Shown: positions 62,303 to 64,000 of the stretch, piece after piece | Position numbering within the stretch: position 1 is the first letter of the stretch | Layout of the letters: each line of letters starts with the position of its first letter | From: Streptomyces sp. ALI-76-A | Lineage (GTDB): Bacteria > Actinomycetota > Actinomycetes > Streptomycetales > Streptomycetaceae | DNA length: 64,000 bases | Direction of reading: 5' to 3' | NCBI RefSeq assembly: GCF_030287445.1 | Contig: NZ_JASVWB010000002.1 | Span: 4,774,001-4,838,000 of the forward strand | Translations under genes and position numbers: made by a program | Notes under the pieces: model-generated | Told to the model about the DNA's origin: nothing | Database searches by the model: none | What the model saw: only the letters and a program-made list of their open reading frames with translations

Positions 62303-62430
62303 GACGGGTCCGAGGGCCGGACGGGTCCGAGGGCCGGACGGGTCCGAGAGCCGGACGTGTGAGGAGTGGACGGGTCCAAGGGCCGGACGTGTGAGGAGTG
62401 GACGGGTCCGAGGAGCCGGACCTGTGCGTG
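62303..62430 (+). repeat. Interspersed 17-bp and 15-bp tandem units
   Basis: Units of GACGGGTCCGAGGGCCG (17 bp, starting 62303, 62320, 62337, then variants) alternate with GACGTGTGAGGAGTG (15 bp, two copies). All begin GAC. It is non-coding and lies between the DUF2617 and spermidine-synthase-like genes; probably expanded by slippage. Confidence 0.8.
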
Positions 62431-62516
62431 ATCCAAACCCGCGTATGCCCAACTGACCGACAGTTCCACACGTGTGGGTGACGAAGCGTGACCCGGCGGT
62501 GACGTAACGTCGCAGC

Positions 62517-64000
62517 GTGATCGAACCGCACGCGCCCGCTCCGCCCGGCACCACGCCGCCCTGGACGGGCCCCGCGCGGCTGCCCGTCCGCCCCGGCACG
62601 GGCCGGTTCTACGTGCTCGCCTGCGTCTTCGTGTGCGCGGCCTGTGGACTCGTGTACGAGCTCCAACTGGTCGCCCTCGCCTCGTACCTGATCGGCGACT
62701 CGGTCACCCAGGCCTCCGTGGTGCTCTCCGTCATGGTCTTCGCGATGGGCATCGGCTCCCTCGCCGCGAAACGGCTGCGCTGGCGGGCCGCGGCGGCCTT
62801 CGGCGCGCTGGAGGCCCTGCTCGCCCTCGTCGGCGGGTGCAGCGCGATGGCCCTGTACGCCGTGTTCGCCTGGACCGGCGCGTGGGGCGGCCTGTGGGCG
62901 AGCGGCCCGCGCTGTCTCCTGGTCGCCTTCTCCCTCGCGATCGGGCTGCTGATCGGCGCGGAGGTCCCGCTCCTGATGGAGCTGATCCAGCGCATCCGGC
63001 GGCAGGACGCGGGCGGCGCGGTCGCGGACCTGTTCGCCGCGGACTACGTGGGCGCGCTCGTCGGCGGCCTGGCGTTCCCCTTCCTGCTGCTGCCCCTGCT
63101 CGGCCAGCTGACCGGCACGCTGCTCACCGGCACGGTCAACGCCCTCGCCGGCGCGGTGCTCGTCCTCGGTCTGTTCCGCGGTGATCTGCCCCGTCGGGCG
63201 CGCTGGCTGCTGCTGCTCGCCAACCTCGCCGCCCTCGCCCTCCTCGCCACGGCCGCCGCCCTCGTCGACGACTTCGAGCGGGCCGCGCGGCAGGCGGTGT
63301 ACGGACAGGACGTACGGGTGGCGGTGCAGACCGGCGTCCAGGAGGTCGTCCTCACCGGCGGCACCGACGGCCGTCCCCTGGGCCTCTTCCTCGACGGCCG
63401 GCTCAAGGTCAGCGGCCGGGACGAGCACCGCTACCACGAGGCCCTGGTCCACCCCGCGATGAACGGCCCCCACGCGCGCGTGCTCGTCCTCGGGGGCGGC
63501 GACGGACTGGCCGCGCGGGAGGTGCTGCGGTTCCCGGACGTACGGCGCGTCGACATCGTCGAACTCGACGAGGCGGTCGTCCGGCTGGCCCGCCGGGACC
63601 CGGCGCTGACGGAGCTGAACGGGCACGTGTACGGCGACGCGCGCGTGCACGTGACGACCTCGGACGCCTTCGGGTGGCTGCGCGGGGCGCCGACGGCGGC
63701 GTACGACGTGGTGATCGCGGACCTGCCCGACCCGGGCATCACCGCGAGCACGACGCTGTACTCGCAGGAGTTCTACGGCCTCGTGCGCCGCGTGCTGGCC
63801 GGCGACGGCCGCCTCGTCGTGCATGCCGGGCCGGTCACCTCCCGGGCCCGCGTGTTCTGGACCGTGGACACGACGATCCGCGCGGCCGGACTGCGCACCG
63901 TGCCCTACCGCGTCGGCGGCCGCGACGCCGGCTTCGCGGCGGGCCCCGACCGCACGGCCGGTCCGGATCGAGCCCCGCACGACTGGGGCTTCGTCCTCGC
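62517..64000 (+). CDS. Membrane spermidine/spermine-synthase-like protein (3' end outside the window)
   Basis: At least 494 codons from a GTG at 62517; the frame is open to the window end. Seven hydrophobic segments (about 28-235: [60 protein letters not shown], and so on) are fused to a spermidine-synthase methyltransferase-like fold: [37 protein letters not shown] (SAM loop), [29 protein letters not shown]. Soluble homologues transfer aminopropyl groups; the membrane-fused type has no settled product. It begins 230 bp after DUF2617 across a repeat tract. Confidence 0.9.
   Translation, partial: MIEPHAPAPPGTTPPWTGPARLPVRPGTGRFYVLACVFVCAACGLVYELQLVALASYLIGDSVTQASVVLSVMVFAMGIGSLAAKRLRWRAAAAFGALEALLALVGGCSAMALYAVFAWTGAWGGLWASGPRCLLVAFSLAIGLLIGAEVPLLMELIQRIRRQDAGGAVADLFAADYVGALVGGLAFPFLLLPLLGQLTGTLLTGTVNALAGAVLVLGLFRGDLPRRARWLLLLANLAALALLATAAALVDDFERAARQAVYGQDVRVAVQTGVQEVVLTGGTDGRPLGLFLDGRLKVSGRDEHRYHEALVHPAMNGPHARVLVLGGGDGLAAREVLRFPDVRRVDIVELDEAVVRLARRDPALTELNGHVYGDARVHVTTSDAFGWLRGAPTAAYDVVIADLPDPGITASTTLYSQEFYGLVRRVLAGDGRLVVHAGPVTSRARVFWTVDTTIRAAGLRTVPYRVGGRDAGFAAGPDRTAGPDRAPHDWGFVL

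Overview
The window is high-GC actinobacterial chromosome, almost certainly Streptomyces. Codon third positions are strongly G/C, GTG and TTG starts are common, TTA codons are rare, and the gene content is typical of the genus: a dnaK-grpE-dnaJ-hspR operon with HAIR operators, clpB, dcd, a RepSA-type integrative element, DUF2637/Spd transfer proteins and RsbU-like phosphatases. No species name can be proved from the sequence alone.

Layout. (1) 1-7 kb: a partial XRE-type regulator, a frame-broken lipoprotein gene, a secreted CAP/SCP-domain protein with a stub of an ABC ATPase gene upstream of it, a PAS-PAS-GAF-SpoIIE-HATPase phosphatase, and a PAP2-family membrane phosphatase. (2) 7.4-17.3 kb: a cell-envelope block. 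It holds a membrane Ser/Thr kinase and a membrane protein with a similar extracellular tail, an L,D-transpeptidase lipoprotein, a FemX-like aminoacyltransferase overlapping murJ, then an overlapping response regulator-histidine kinase-lipoprotein operon. (3) 17.3-20.35 kb: a decayed accessory zone with a DNA-methylase fragment joined in frame to an FtsX-permease fragment, followed by an intact VapBC toxin-antitoxin pair. (4) 20.355-35.504 kb: a 15.1-kb actinomycete integrative and conjugative element (AICE) inserted in the 3' half of tRNA-Gly(CCC). It is bounded by a perfect 46-bp repeat and carries int, xis, a RepSA-like initiator, Spd/DUF2637 transfer genes, an FtsK/TraB-type translocase and two GntR repressors, each with its own palindromic operators. 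Its left third is cargo: DUF3761, a DUF1152 protein, an XRE-Mrr nuclease fusion, an HTH protein behind three phased 8-bp repeats, and several tiny minus-strand genes. (5) 35.5-64 kb: conserved chromosome. It has dcd, a phosphoribosyltransferase, a Yip1-like membrane protein, a large Fe-S membrane oxidoreductase, the dnaK operon, an orphan sugar-binding lipoprotein, an SGNH hydrolase with a TetR regulator, a transglutaminase/alpha-E/ATP-grasp operon, two paralogous LuxR-type regulators next to a small secreted peptide and a cysteine-poor Rieske-like protein, clpB, a YbjN protein, an aminotransferase, DUF2617, and a membrane spermidine-synthase-like protein that runs off the end.

How the genes work together. 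HspR, the last gene of the dnaK operon, should repress both its own operon and clpB through perfect CTTGAGT-N7-ACTCAAG repeats at 41431 and 55740. In the AICE, one GntR protein should act at AGTGGC-N4-GCCACT sites (26.7 and 27.6 kb) and the other at CAAGT-N2-ACTTG sites (28.3 and 29.1 kb), so regulator synthesis and the transfer operon appear to be under separate control. Int and Xis act on the att cores and probably on paired TGGTGCG arm sites found at both ends.

The most promising less-described items are the LuxR/peptide/Rieske-like locus (52.6-55.5 kb), the XRE-Mrr cargo gene with its perfect palindrome (23.2-24.3 kb), the large inverted repeat at 25.15-25.30 kb, and the exchange of the tRNA 3' end (CCA plus terminator) by the element.
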